Below are positions 1-10,700 of a stretch of 64,000 nucleotides of DNA, in pieces. The first letter of the stretch is position 1; each line of letters opens with the position of its first letter. The translations under genes were made by a program, and so were the position numbers. The notes beneath the pieces were generated by a model. The model saw only the letters and a program-made list of their open reading frames with translations. It did no database searches and had not been told where the DNA came from. The stretch is from Adiantum capillus-veneris. Taxonomy: Eukaryota > Streptophyta > Polypodiopsida > Polypodiales > Pteridaceae. Where the stretch lies: the NCBI GenBank assembly GCA_014529385.2, contig CM043963.1, positions 75,900,412-75,964,411 of the forward strand, given 5' to 3'.

Positions 1-1750
1 GATTTTGGCTCACTAATGAGATGATGATCATCCTTTTTGTCCTCATAAACATCTTCAACCAGAACTCTCTTTGGCTTGTACCATGGATCATGTTCATTAA
101 ATCTGACATCCCTACTCACATGTTTCCTTGTGGTAGAATCATAACAATTGTGTCCTTTTCTTCTCAATCGGATAGCCCCAAAAAATGCACTTTACTACCT
201 TTGGCTCTATTGTTTTCCTTGTTTCATTTGGCATATGAATATAACATACACGTCCAAAAAAATTCATGGAAGCAATTGTTGGCATGATCCCATAAAGTTT
301 CTCATAAGGTAAAATCTCATGATTGGTTGTCGTGTAAATTTTCTATTTAAGATATGTAATTCCATATGTACTACCTCTATCCAACATGCCAATGGCATAT
401 TCATCTCATTCACCATGGATCTTGGAAACTCTGTTATGACTTTCAAAAACTCCATTCTGTTGTGATGTGTATTTGTGAGTAGTTTGTTTCCTTATGCCTT
501 GTTCATGCAAGTAAGCTGATGTGATATGTACCCTCCACCTCCATGTATAAGTAGGTATTTCATGTAACATCCAAGTTCCTTCTCTACCATTGCTTCAAAC
601 TCCAAAAACACTTATAATGATTCTAACTTTGCCTTCAAAAAGTAAAACCATGTCATAATGTCATTTTGCTAAAGTCATCTATAAATGTGATCAAATATAA
701 TGTCCCCAAAAATCTAAATGAACAATTTCACAAGGAGTCCTACTAACTCTCCCCCTCTTTGGAAATGGTGCCTTCATTTGTTTGCCGAATTGGCAAGCTT
801 CACAAACATGATCAAAATTTAATCTTCCAAACTTTAGTAGTCTATGAACTATTGCCTTCTTTGCATATGCTTCAATCTTCTACAAGTGACATGAATAATC
901 CTCTTATGACATAATTGTGGTCAATCATCCTATGTCATTGACTTGTTTGCATACATGCCACTATGTAAAGATGAATCTCTAGCATCCAAAGAGAAAATGC
1001 GGCCTTTCTTTTTGCCATTTGTCAGTAATTTTCTTGGTCTTCTATCATGAAATTCTTCTATGAAGTAGCCATAAAGATTGAATCTAACCTACAAGCCCTG
1101 ATCTATCATCTAACCAACTGAAGCCAAATTCTTTGTGATAGTAGACACACATCTCCCAAGGTGTTGTAAGTTCCATCTTTCTCTGACAATGGTAATGTAC
1201 CAACTTGGGTGATCCTATGCATGGTGTCATCATCCATAGCTACAACTTCATCTTTATGCAACTCCTTTTGTTAAACCACTCTTCATGATAAGTAATATGA
1301 TTTGTGGCACCACTTTCCAAGTACCAATTATCCGTATGATATTGTTCTACCATGGTACCAGCCACGTTCCGTAGCAACAATAAATGACCTCTAGATCTAC
1401 CACTATACATGTTGTCTTATCGACTACATGCAACATAATTTCCCCCAAATCTGCCACGTCCTTAGCCTCTTGCATAACCATGATTTTGGCTTAGCTGTGT
1501 GTAACACACTCTTTCAAAGTGTCCATAAATGCCACATTGATTGCAATAACCATCTTTATACACAAACCTGCCACCACATTCATTGGGTTGGGCTCTCCCC
1601 TTGCCTCTATGTCTACCCATTGATCCGGCTCAAGTTTTTGTGTAGCAACTTGTTTTACATGTTGGCCACTGCGCACTTTGGGGTTTTGTACCTTTTCGGT
1701 GTGCACTTGTTGTCACATACTTTCTGGCAGTTGGCACTTGTTATCTTACA
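1..1750 (-). pseudogene. Ty1/copia gag-protease-integrase fossil
   Basis: Reading the reverse strand from right to left gives copia domains in the expected order. Near 1,501-1,548 is a gag zinc knuckle, CNQCGIYGHFERVC (CX2CX4HX4C). Near 1,276-1,330 is a retropepsin-like motif, WYLESGATNHIT, where copia normally has D-S-G, so the catalytic Asp appears changed to Glu. Near 744-815 is the GAG-pre-integrase/integrase boundary (CEACQFGKQMKAPFPKRGRV). At 1-200 is an integrase C-terminal segment containing VSRDVRFNEHDPWYKPK. The domains lie in different frames with many stops, so this is a dead copy. The RT/RNase H part would lie left of the window. No LTR or primer site could be placed at its right side. 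Confidence 0.8.
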
Positions 1751-2450
1751 TCTTTTTGGCACAAATTTTAAGTATCACATCTAATCTTGGCTCTTTGGTT
1801 TTTGTTCCATATCTTGGCCTCTTGTCTTGTCTAACACATGAATATACAAAGTTAGTCACAATGAACTTTACAAAGTGACAACCACAATTCCATATTGAGA
1901 AGATAACGCCAAATTAATAAGACTCTAAGGGTCATTATCTCCCTCTAAACTCACATGGTTGTGTATTAGGTTGGGTTGCACACTAGACTACTGGGCAGGC
2001 CACACCTTCCCTTCCTTGTCACTCTTAGGGGGACACAATGCCAGCTCTCCACCATACTTTTGTATGACCCTTTTGTAGTTCATCCACTATATAGTCTACA
2101 CTCAATGTTATGTGTTTGTTGTACTATGAAGAATTTAACTACTTGCATGGTGGCCTTTTGAAGCTTGATGAAACGGTCTTCTTTGGTGTATACACTCAAT
2201 CAACATGCCACTAGTCTAAATTGACTTGAGTGTTCCAATTGCAGTTCTCTTAAATTGTTTAACAGTGGTCTTATGAAAACAAGTCACTTTTCTTGGGTTT
2301 CAAAGACTATTGTAAGAAAAATGGTCTGGAACATCAGGATTCAGGAGATCTAAACAAAAGCTGCTTTCAAGGAAATACACCCATATCAAGTCTCCACTTA
2401 TAATATGCAGCATAATAATGTTGCCACAAGCTAGCCCGAGTACTTACACG
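1751..2450. other. No recognisable gene
   Basis: AT-rich sequence between the copia fossil and the leader of the PWWP gene. Only short open frames occur, none with a recognisable domain. The left part may be decayed copia 5' leader or LTR, and the right part may hold the promoter of the PWWP gene. No convincing TATA box was identified. Confidence 0.4.
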
Positions 2451-2914
2451 GTATATTTACAATTTTTGAGAGAAGCACGAGGGTCGGAAGTTCGCCATAG
2501 CCAAAGGCATTCAAGTTTTGCCAAAGCGCCTACTTGATCATTCGCCCGCAAGCATCCGCGCCATCTCTCTGCACATCAACGTGCCTTGCAATCTAAACGT
2601 GACCTTCTTCGGGTAAGCAAGTTCATCTCTTGTGCTTCTTGAGAGTATCAGCGTTTGGGAGTAGCATCAGAGTTGCAGAGCACCGTCCTTTACAAAGTGG
2701 GAGAAATTCTACATAATAATCTCCTGTTTTTCAAAAACGCTGAGCTGCATATTCGAAAGGAGCAAGAATGCAGCAAATGCCATAGATGGTTGTCTTGCCA
2801 ACAAATGGAAAGGGAGAAACTCTCATTCCAAAACATGCACGGTTGCAACCCTTGTACTGATAGTGGACGAAGGTGCCCTATCTGCAAGAACGTGAAATTT
2901 TTGATGAGTTAGAG
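2451..2914 (+). promoter_or_regulatory. Putative promoter/5' leader of the PWWP gene
   Basis: This stretch precedes the first in-frame ATG of the PWWP/RRM-like gene and is less AT-rich than the sequence to its left. A donor-like GGTAAGC lies at about 2,610 and an acceptor-like ATCAG at about 2,650, but they are too close (about 40 bp) for a normal plant intron. An intron starting there would need a more distant acceptor. The transcription start cannot be located from sequence alone. Confidence 0.35.
2805..2912 (+). CDS. Upstream ORF (35 codons) just before the PWWP gene ATG
   Basis: ATG at 2,805 opens a 35-codon frame that ends with TAG at 2,910-2,912, two bases before the PWWP gene ATG at 2,915. 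The frame is open further upstream to about 2,655, where it starts only with TTG. The open frame as a whole carries paired cysteines: CSKCHRWLSC, then GCNPC, then CPICK. This could be a translational regulator of the main ORF, part of an alternative upstream exon, or chance. Protein function is not claimed. Confidence 0.3.
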   Translation: MEREKLSFQNMHGCNPCTDSGRRCPICKNVKFLMS

Positions 2915-5900
2915 ATGCAGGAACAAGGAAAGCATCATAGCTCTGGAGTAAAATCATTTTTCCAGGAGCCTAAAAAGCTGAAAGCTACTGGGTCTGCCTC
3001 TGTGTCTGATGAAGCAAAGAGTTTGGAGAAACATGCCAAAGGCCCCAGAGTGATTTTCTCAAGTGATGCAGAGAGGAAACTTGATGGTATTCGATATCGA
3101 CTGGGTGATATGGTTTGGGCTAAGGTTAAGTCGCATCCCTGGTGGCCTGGTCAGTTGTATGATCCAGCTCTTGCTTCAGCAAGCGCAATGGAATTTAAAC
3201 GGGATTCTTGCTTTCTTGTGGCATTCTTCGGAGACAGCACCTTTGGTTGGTTTGCAGAAGAAGAACTGATACCATATGAGCCCAACTTTGCCCAAAAATC
3301 CAGGCAGACATCTGCACACAACTTTGTAGATGCCGTTGAAGACTCTTTGGATGAGATGCGCAGAAGAGTGAAGTTGGGGCTCACCTGCCACTGTTCTTCA
3401 TCAGAGGAAGCTTCTGAGAGGGGGGGAAAAAGGGCTGGCTTGCTCTATGACCGCCAACTGCGTGACATTAGAAGAAACTTTGAGCCGGCTAAATTACTTT
3501 CTGCTATCAAGCAACTTGCTTGTTCACCCTTCTCATCTTCACAGAATATGCTTAGAACTACAGTTTCTGGAGCACAGACAGATGCGTTTCGACTATTAGT
3601 TTTATGCAAAAAGCCAGAACACAAGGAAATTGAAGGCAGTGAAAGTTTACAAAGCAGTCGCATAAAAGGGCATCACTCTGATGCTATTGGATTAGTGGGA
3701 GTCTTAAAGGACAAAACTTTACCAGAGAAGATTGCCATAAAGAAACCTCAACCGAAAATGCCATTATTACCAAAATCCATTCAAGAACAGAAAGAATGTA
3801 GTAGAAAGGAAGGCTTACAGGAGAAACGTGGGGGCATGGATGAATTAGGCAACATAAAGCAGCATCCAAAGGGTGTCACTATTAAGAAGAGAAGCACAGA
3901 CAAGAGCAAAGATATTAGTGGGGATAAAGGTATTACAGGAGACACTGTTTTAGAAAAGAGAAGTGTTCAACCTGTAGAGTGTGGTGTGCAAGACAAGAAA
4001 ACAATGAGTGCTTTTGTTGACAAAGAGATTCAGGCAAGCAAAGCAGCATCCAAGGAAAAAGGCATTCGAGAAAGTGGACAGATCCCTTACCAGTTGGAGA
4101 GCTATATGACTAGCAATGCATCCATAAGCGAGATCCCCGGTTCAGAGGAAAGGGATTCTTTAACTCCTAGTCATAGCAAAGCCCAACAAAGAAAGTTGAA
4201 GAAAAGTGCAGCTTTAGCAGTTAAGAGCATATCCAAAGTGGTTCCTGAGGCAGAGGGCATGGAGTTGGTTGTCACAGAAAAAGAGCCAAATGCAGCTCTG
4301 AAAAGGACCACGTTGGAAGAAGATCAGTTCTTGAAGTTGAAGCCGACGAAGAAGTTTGTGGTTGCTGATGCAGAACTGAGCCAGGCCAGAAAGAAGGTCA
4401 AGGTTGTGAGTCTGGTAAAGGACAAGGTCGTTAAACAACCCAAGAGGGTTGTGAAGGATGAGCCTACAGATGCAACTTTAAGAGAGATCAAGAAAAGGAA
4501 GCTTTTATCTGATTCAATCGGCAAGGATAATTCTGATGACCGCCTTTGTGACCATGTGGGGGTTTCAACAGCGTCTGATTCTCAGCCCACATCAGAGTTC
4601 CCACAACTTTCAGACAATATTATCAGTGGCCCAGTGGCTCTAGAGAGCAATCTTGAGTATTTGCAGGTTGAAGCCTTTCCAGGGGAGACTGGTGGTATTT
4701 CACCTGCAGAGACACTAGAGATGATAGGTTGTGATGCTGGACAGTTGCATCAGGAAGTTGTACTACTGCACAAACATGTTAATGATGATGCAACAGAAGC
4801 TCAGAATGTTGGGGCTGGGTTTGTAATGCAACCAAATGAATCAGATGCAGATGCAGCAGTAGATAGTGCTCAAGCAGAGATAAATTCCAGTGTTAGCAAG
4901 AAAGAGGAGGAGAAAGTAAAGGATTCAAACCTTTTGGAGCACAGGGCATTGTTGCCCTTGCAGGCAGAAATTGCTTTGGACACGAGCAAGAAGAAAGAAA
5001 AGACATTACAGGACACAAACATTATTGATCTTTGCAAGCCAGGAGGCCTTTCAAACCATGATCATAATCTGAAGGGTCAACAGGAGGGGAAGAGCCTTGA
5101 AACACCCTCTCAGCTGATAGAAGATGAGACAGTGAAGGGTTGGAATGCTTCGCCTATAGAGGCTGATCCTAGTTTGGCTCATTTTCACGGCTCCAGGGCT
5201 GTACATGCTTGTGCAGAGGACTTGCATCCTGCAAGTCAAGCAGCTTCTACTGTGAAATACGGTCAAGAAGAGAGGAAGTTGTCGAAAAACATGGTGTCTA
5301 AACATATACCTCCATCCAACAAAGTATCTTCTTCAAAGAAGAGAGTTGTGGAAGAGTGTAGTTTGAAAGCAAACAAGAAGAGGATAAAAACTCTGTCTAT
5401 GGATAGAGCAGGTGAGTGCCATGCAGATTTTGAAGAGCACGGTGGCCTAAATAGGCAGGATGAAGAAGTTGCTCATCTTCAGAACTTGCATGAGGGCCTC
5501 ATGTCTGTTGCTGCCAAGCCTTTAGATGCAGTTGAAAAAGAGTTTTCTTCTAATGTATGCAGAGCATTTACAAACTTTAGGAAGGTAGTATACAAAAAGG
5601 CTGTGTACCATGCAGGCCCTGAAAATTTGATTTCTTCAGCTGCTGCTTCTGAAGAGGTAGTTGGGGTTGGAAATGGAGATGACAAGATGGCAGAGTTTGT
5701 TATAGAGCAAGTGGGAGTCAAGGCCATCAGGAGCAAAGATGCTGAAGCTGAACCCAAGGGTAAAGATGCCAGGATTCAAAAGGGAATTGAATGCTCAGTT
5801 GGTCAGAAGCAATCTGAGGAAGACAGCCCCATATCACAGTCGAGGCCAACAAAAAGATCAGTGACGACTTTAAAACCTCCGTCATCAAGCTCCATCTCTC

Positions 5901-6784
5901 TCAGACCTGCTTTTGAAGCCAAGATTCCAGTGCGTGTTCCAAAGGAAGTATTAAATAGATTTGGTCAGCGTGTTCCACGATTGTTGGATGCTTCTGAGAA
6001 GATGACTTCCCTTTCAAACAGGGTCGAGAGCAACTTGGAAGAAAGAGCTCTTGTTGTTTCATTTCCTCGTGGACTCGTTTTGCCACCGGAAAAACAGCTA
6101 AGAGAGGTGTTTGCTAAGTTTGGAGACTTGAATGTACCCCGAACTAGAGTAGACTCAAAGAACGGCTGTGCTTATGTTGTATTCAGACATACACAGGATG
6201 CAGAGGCTGCTCTCATTTCTATGAAAGAAAACTCTGTTTTTGAGAATGCTCGTTTTTGGTTGAAGCCAAGAGACGCTGATAGGAAAGAGATGGCAAAGAT
6301 TAGCAGCAGAAGTAAAGCATTGTCAGATAGGCCCGTCATGTCTTCGGGTCAATTGGCAGAAGCCAAGATTGTCTCAGACACTGAGAGAAACAAGACTGCT
6401 TCAGATAGGGGATTGCTGGTGGGCCCCAACAATGTTGGCCCTCTCAGAGTTGTGGATAGCATTGGTTTAAATCAAAATGTTGCTTCAAGAAGAACAGAGG
6501 TTGGAGGTGAAGAAGGTGCTTTGCCATCCAAGCATGTGCTTGAGAATGCTACGCTGTCAGTGATTTATGCCAGTGCTTCAGAGAAAGCTCCTATTGGAGT
6601 CTTAGGTCCTGGCCAAGGAAAGCTGGATGGAATTCAACCTGGTGCTGTTGCACCATCTTCTGTTGTTCTGAGAGCCGGACCAAGGTCTCTGGCTTCACCT
6701 ATTGCCTCAGATATTTCTGAAGAGTTTTTGGCTTTATTGCGCCAACTCCATGAACTTGTGGTGTCAACTGGGTTTGTCATGTAG
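2915..6784 (+). CDS. PWWP domain protein with C-terminal RRM-like domain (PDP-like)
   Basis: A 1,289-residue protein read from the first in-frame ATG; the frame opens slightly earlier but only with GTG at 2,873. Residues about 61-125 form a PWWP domain (GDMVWAKVKSHPWWPGQLY, the PWWP core at residues 75-78, then FFGDSTFGW). Such domains bind methylated histone tails and DNA in the nucleus. A conserved plant helical extension follows (NFVDAVEDSLDEMRRR). The middle is long, charged, Lys/Ser/Glu-rich and probably disordered, with basic clusters such as KKRK that could act as nuclear signals. Residues about 1,044-1,123 form an RRM-like fold (ALVVSFPRGLVLPPEKQL ... GCAYVVFRHTQDAEAAL). The order PWWP, disordered linker, RRM-like, short C-terminal helix (DISEEFLALLRQLHEL) matches plant PDP proteins, which in Arabidopsis work with FVE/MSI5 and PRC2 in H3K27 methylation and flowering. 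The whole ORF is uninterrupted. Assignment to this family is strong; the exact orthologue is unknown. Confidence 0.9.
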   Translation: MQEQGKHHSSGVKSFFQEPKKLKATGSASVSDEAKSLEKHAKGPRVIFSSDAERKLDGIRYRLGDMVWAKVKSHPWWPGQLYDPALASASAMEFKRDSCFLVAFFGDSTFGWFAEEELIPYEPNFAQKSRQTSAHNFVDAVEDSLDEMRRRVKLGLTCHCSSSEEASERGGKRAGLLYDRQLRDIRRNFEPAKLLSAIKQLACSPFSSSQNMLRTTVSGAQTDAFRLLVLCKKPEHKEIEGSESLQSSRIKGHHSDAIGLVGVLKDKTLPEKIAIKKPQPKMPLLPKSIQEQKECSRKEGLQEKRGGMDELGNIKQHPKGVTIKKRSTDKSKDISGDKGITGDTVLEKRSVQPVECGVQDKKTMSAFVDKEIQASKAASKEKGIRESGQIPYQLESYMTSNASISEIPGSEERDSLTPSHSKAQQRKLKKSAALAVKSISKVVPEAEGMELVVTEKEPNAALKRTTLEEDQFLKLKPTKKFVVADAELSQARKKVKVVSLVKDKVVKQPKRVVKDEPTDATLREIKKRKLLSDSIGKDNSDDRLCDHVGVSTASDSQPTSEFPQLSDNIISGPVALESNLEYLQVEAFPGETGGISPAETLEMIGCDAGQLHQEVVLLHKHVNDDATEAQNVGAGFVMQPNESDADAAVDSAQAEINSSVSKKEEEKVKDSNLLEHRALLPLQAEIALDTSKKKEKTLQDTNIIDLCKPGGLSNHDHNLKGQQEGKSLETPSQLIEDETVKGWNASPIEADPSLAHFHGSRAVHACAEDLHPASQAASTVKYGQEERKLSKNMVSKHIPPSNKVSSSKKRVVEECSLKANKKRIKTLSMDRAGECHADFEEHGGLNRQDEEVAHLQNLHEGLMSVAAKPLDAVEKEFSSNVCRAFTNFRKVVYKKAVYHAGPENLISSAAASEEVVGVGNGDDKMAEFVIEQVGVKAIRSKDAEAEPKGKDARIQKGIECSVGQKQSEEDSPISQSRPTKRSVTTLKPPSSSSISLRPAFEAKIPVRVPKEVLNRFGQRVPRLLDASEKMTSLSNRVESNLEERALVVSFPRGLVLPPEKQLREVFAKFGDLNVPRTRVDSKNGCAYVVFRHTQDAEAALISMKENSVFENARFWLKPRDADRKEMAKISSRSKALSDRPVMSSGQLAEAKIVSDTERNKTASDRGLLVGPNNVGPLRVVDSIGLNQNVASRRTEVGGEEGALPSKHVLENATLSVIYASASEKAPIGVLGPGQGKLDGIQPGAVAPSSVVLRAGPRSLASPIASDISEEFLALLRQLHELVVSTGFVM

Positions 6785-8334
6785 TCATAAGATCTTCATT
6801 TATTTTGGCTGCAAAGGAAGGGCTTTTGTGGCAACACGGGCTCCAGTTTTTGTGTTGGAAGGTGCTTGGATAGAGAGAATGTAGATATCACATTCTTGTG
6901 TAAACTGCTGAGGTCCTTGTTGGACAGGTAGAATTGCAGGAATGGTACCTCGGAGACATTGAAGAGTAGCTGTGTTGGCTTTCCACCCGAATGACCATTT
7001 CGTGCACTTAATACTGGCTTTTATGTATACACAACTCTATTTGAATCATGGTTCTTGTACAATGTTTCGAGGAGTTATTTTGATGGTACTTTAAATTTCT
7101 ATTAATGTACCTTAATTTACCCATTCAAACTGAGAAGGCAAGGTTAGAGTGGTATTGCTTATGTAGGAGGATAGGGTGAAGGTCAAGGCTGAATGAAAGT
7201 GGCACGAAGTGAAAGACCAGGTGATTCACAGACTGGATGTTGGATGCGTTTGGGTTGCAACATTGGTCAATGTCATGGGGTTATTTTGCAAAGGTTCCGG
7301 ATTGAAGCAAGCGGTGCATGTCTGTGTTTGTTGGAGCTTGCTGATGTAAGGTTATGAAATATACGATCCACATTTTTTTTCCAGATATCCCTGTTTGCAC
7401 TGGCTCTTTGCACTATGATCACATCAATTTGCTCTCTCTCTGTATGTTGTGGGACTCTTACCCAGGTACCTATGGAGTAGTGAGACTGATATAGTTTACA
7501 TTCTCTAGTTGAAAGCACCTTTTCTTGCTCTGCAGGCTCATCTTAAAAAACCTGTGGAAATTGTTATTCCAACTCCTTTAAGTTAACAGATGGTGAGTCA
7601 CTTCTAGTTTCTCACTTCTCTCTTGCAATAACTTCACCTCGTGTCTAAACCATTGTTCGTTTTAGTTTCCGTAGACCTGAGAGAGAGAGTGAGAGAGAGA
7701 GAGAGTTAACACAATTTATAAGTCTTTGGTCTTGTTTTGTCCTGAACTCTTTTATCACCTTGATAACAAAGTATATAAAGATTGTAAAGCTGTTGGCTCG
7801 AATATGGCGAGGATTAGACCCCCATCCAGTGGTTACCCATTTGCATGGTCAGTAACCCTAAACTGGAGTAAGTGTTCATTGGACATTTTTGGTCATGTGC
7901 TTTCTTTTTTGCAACTTGAAGGGTATTGAACCATTTTTGGACCCCACTCTATGAAGTGTAGAGGCGACAATGCTCTAGCTCCCTTTTGTCTCTCTCATGA
8001 CTAACACAATTTTGGGGTCTATATGTATATCGTCTTAGTTATGTGCTGGCTCCACTCTCTTAGCTTTTCTTCATTCCAACCTCTTTGTTTTGTGTTGCCT
8101 CTTTTTGGACCAAACCATAACATTACCCTTCTACATCAAATCTGTTGTACCCGTGATGGCACAATCATAAGGTTGCCTAGCTTTACCATTTTATAAAATG
8201 ATTTGTGTGAATACACTTACAATCATCAAGGAACTTTTTCCATATCTAGGAGGTTTTTTCCAATCGTGCGTTGTATATATACCCATCATTGCAAGACTAT
8301 TTATCTTTGTACTTGCATACTAGGTAATACCGTG
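6785..8334. other. 3' flank of the PWWP gene, no further gene
   Basis: The first few hundred bases probably hold the 3' UTR, but no clear AATAAA signal was found. A short imperfect GA tract occurs at 7,679-7,706. No domain was recognised in any frame. Confidence 0.5.
7679..7706. repeat. Imperfect (GA)n microsatellite
   Basis: About 28 bases of GA repeat broken by one GT step. Confidence 0.9.
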
Positions 8335-9640
8335 TCCTATAGTTTATGATGCAAGTTGATTACAATGCAATTGCCAAAATCGGAACTCGTTCTTTTAGTG
8401 AGATTTTCCATTTGACAAAAAGGACATTGGCTACGATTGTGGTTATAAGATGGAGCAGAAGCCAAATGACAACATCGATTGCTACAAGGAAAGGATTATT
8501 GCAAAGTTTGTGTTGAAGAATTAGGCATTGATTTTGATGAGACTTTTTCTCCCACTAGTTGTATGAAGATAATTCATGTTGTTTGCGTAGTGGAGAACCA
8601 CGATTGTGGAGGTATACATTAATTAGACATATAATTTGAATTTGTAACATGCCCTAGTGTAATTTTTCAAAGATAACAAGTAACCAAAGTTTGTGGGTTA
8701 AAACATAAATTGAAACAAGCATCATGTGCTTGTTATGAGAAGATTCATGGTTACACAATTGATTATGGCTTTTGCAAGCACCTTGTACATAACATGCATG
8801 GGTGATGTATTTCTCTTCATTGTTCTTTATGTGGATGATTTTTAGTTGACACACTAAAAGCAGATGCACGATAATGAGATTGATTGAATTAATTTATTGA
8901 GATTTCATATTTGGATACCTTGCATCAATATCTTTGGGTTTAGTTCAAGCATTGTGATGGAGGTATTGCTATTCTCAAACAAAGTATATTGAGGCATTGT
9001 TGTGTCAATTGAACCTTGTTAATCTTACACATTTTGCTACACCCCATAAAAAGGGTCTTGAAAATTAACATGCACGATTGTCATGATTACTTTCATGTCT
9101 CTCTCTACAACAAGATTGTGTTCTTGTCATTTATGTATGCATTTCGAGGCCAAATGAATAGTTTGAAGTCTCACAGGCAAGGAGATTTGATCATAGCCAA
9201 GACCTAAGTATTGGAGCTAGATGAAAGGATCATTCATTGCTTGAATGACACTTGGCACCTTCGTTTGTTCTTTTAGACTCATATTGGGATGGTGATTATG
9301 TTGATGCCTCCCAATTTGTTCTCAACAGGTGCATCCAAGAGCTACACAATCCTATGATTGACTACTTATTTATTGTCTATGCAAGTATCAAAGCAGGTTC
9401 CAACCGTATCTAAGTGGAAGCTTCAAAAGTTGAGCTCATTGGGGTAGGTTTGATCAAAGATCAACACATATAGAAGCATAAATTTGACCATCATACAAGA
9501 CCACCTTTGGCCAGTAAGGCAAACATGCAAATCAAGTAGTCGCTATCAGAGAAGTTGGTGAAATGTAAGCTATAGGAAAGCTGTCCTGAGATATCCGATG
9601 TCACCGATGCAAGACAGTGGTGAAGCAACAAGGAGAAGTA
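8335..9640 (+). pseudogene. Ty1/copia reverse transcriptase-RNase H fossil
   Basis: Forward-strand remnants of copia RT. The N-terminal RT region gives IDCYKERIIAKFV and, after a stop, a segment like IDFDETFSP near 8,525-8,560. The catalytic box appears as LYVDDF near 8,825-8,842. Further right are RNase H-like remnants near 9,400-9,450. Frames change repeatedly and stops are frequent. It is a fragment: copia integrase should precede RT, but here the integrase fossil lies to its right. Confidence 0.7.
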
Positions 9641-9879
9641 GATCATGGAAGCTTGGGTCTTAAGCACTTAGAAGAGGTAATATTGACTCTATAAGTGTCG
9701 AGTGGGTGGAAGTTTTTATGCTAAGGCATTGACAAATGACTACTCCAGTTGTCTGCAATGATTGGAGGTTTGTCTTGCACATGGAGTTTCCACCATGGTA
9801 AAGGAAAAAAATGCCAAAGATTAGGAGAGAAAGGGGGATCAACATGGACATTGATGTTGTATTTGAATTGATTAAACTT

Positions 9880-10700
9880 GCTAAATGATTAAGCATATCA
9901 AAATGTTAATCATGCCACTTGTGACTTGTGTGAGACAATGGATCGCTTACCACCTCACCTATGCATGTTGCAAGATCACTCCGATGCTTAAACATTTATA
10001 TGTTCTAGAGGCAACACATTGGGAAAGGGCGCAAGGCGCAACAACCTCTACGAACTTTTTGCACTTACGATCACTACAGAAAAAGGTACAACTCAATTAT
10101 GGCATGAGAGATTTGGTCACTTAAGCATTGCCGTGCTAAAAGAGATGCAAAAATCTATCCAAAAGAGAGTAGTAATCGAGCTCAATCTCCTCTAGAGTTG
10201 GTACATGTGGATCACTGTGGTAAAATGTTTACGTCCACTTTCAATGGATCTTTCTAGTTTTTGCTGTTAGTCGACGACTTTAGTAGAAAGATGTGGGTGT
10301 ATTTCATTTGTAAGAAGTATAAAGCTTTTGGGAAGTTTAAAATGTGGCAAAAGCTTGTAGAAAATGAAACATGAAAGAAGGTGAAGAAGCTTCACACAAA
10401 TCGAGGAGGATAATTCATCTTAAATGAATTCAACAACTACTGCAATGAGCATGGCATAAAACGCCACTTTACTACAACTTACACACCACAATAGAATGGA
10501 GTTGTGGAGTGTCGCAATCAGACGGTGGTAGAAATGGTAAGATGCATACTTAAAGCCAAGGTAATGTCACATTCCTTTTGGGCCGAAGCAGTAAGTACAA
10601 CACTATACAAGTACAATAGTGTACATTCTCAATTGAAGCTACACAAAGGCTTTGAAAGAAAAACATCTCAAGAAGCCTAAACGCGAATGACACGGAGATA
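9880..10700 (+). pseudogene. Ty1/copia integrase fossil
   Basis: Forward-strand integrase core remnants: SPLELVHVDHCGKM near 10,185-10,225, LLVDDFSRKMWVYF near 10,265-10,305, FNNYCNEHGIKRHFTTTYTP near 10,425-10,490, and NGVVECRNQTVVEMV near 10,495-10,540. These correspond to the copia DDE core, including the H-x-T-T-x-Y-x-P-Q-x-N-G-V-x-E block. In-frame stops occur, for example after the TYTPQ segment. A degraded linker toward RT follows to about 10,700. Confidence 0.8.

Noticed and set aside
2610-2650. Short intron between GGTAAGC and ATCAG
   Set aside because: About 40 bp is shorter than plant introns; not supported without transcript data.
2873-2914. Extended N-terminus of the PWWP protein
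   Set aside because: The upstream start is GTG; a nuclear plant gene would use the ATG at 2,915.
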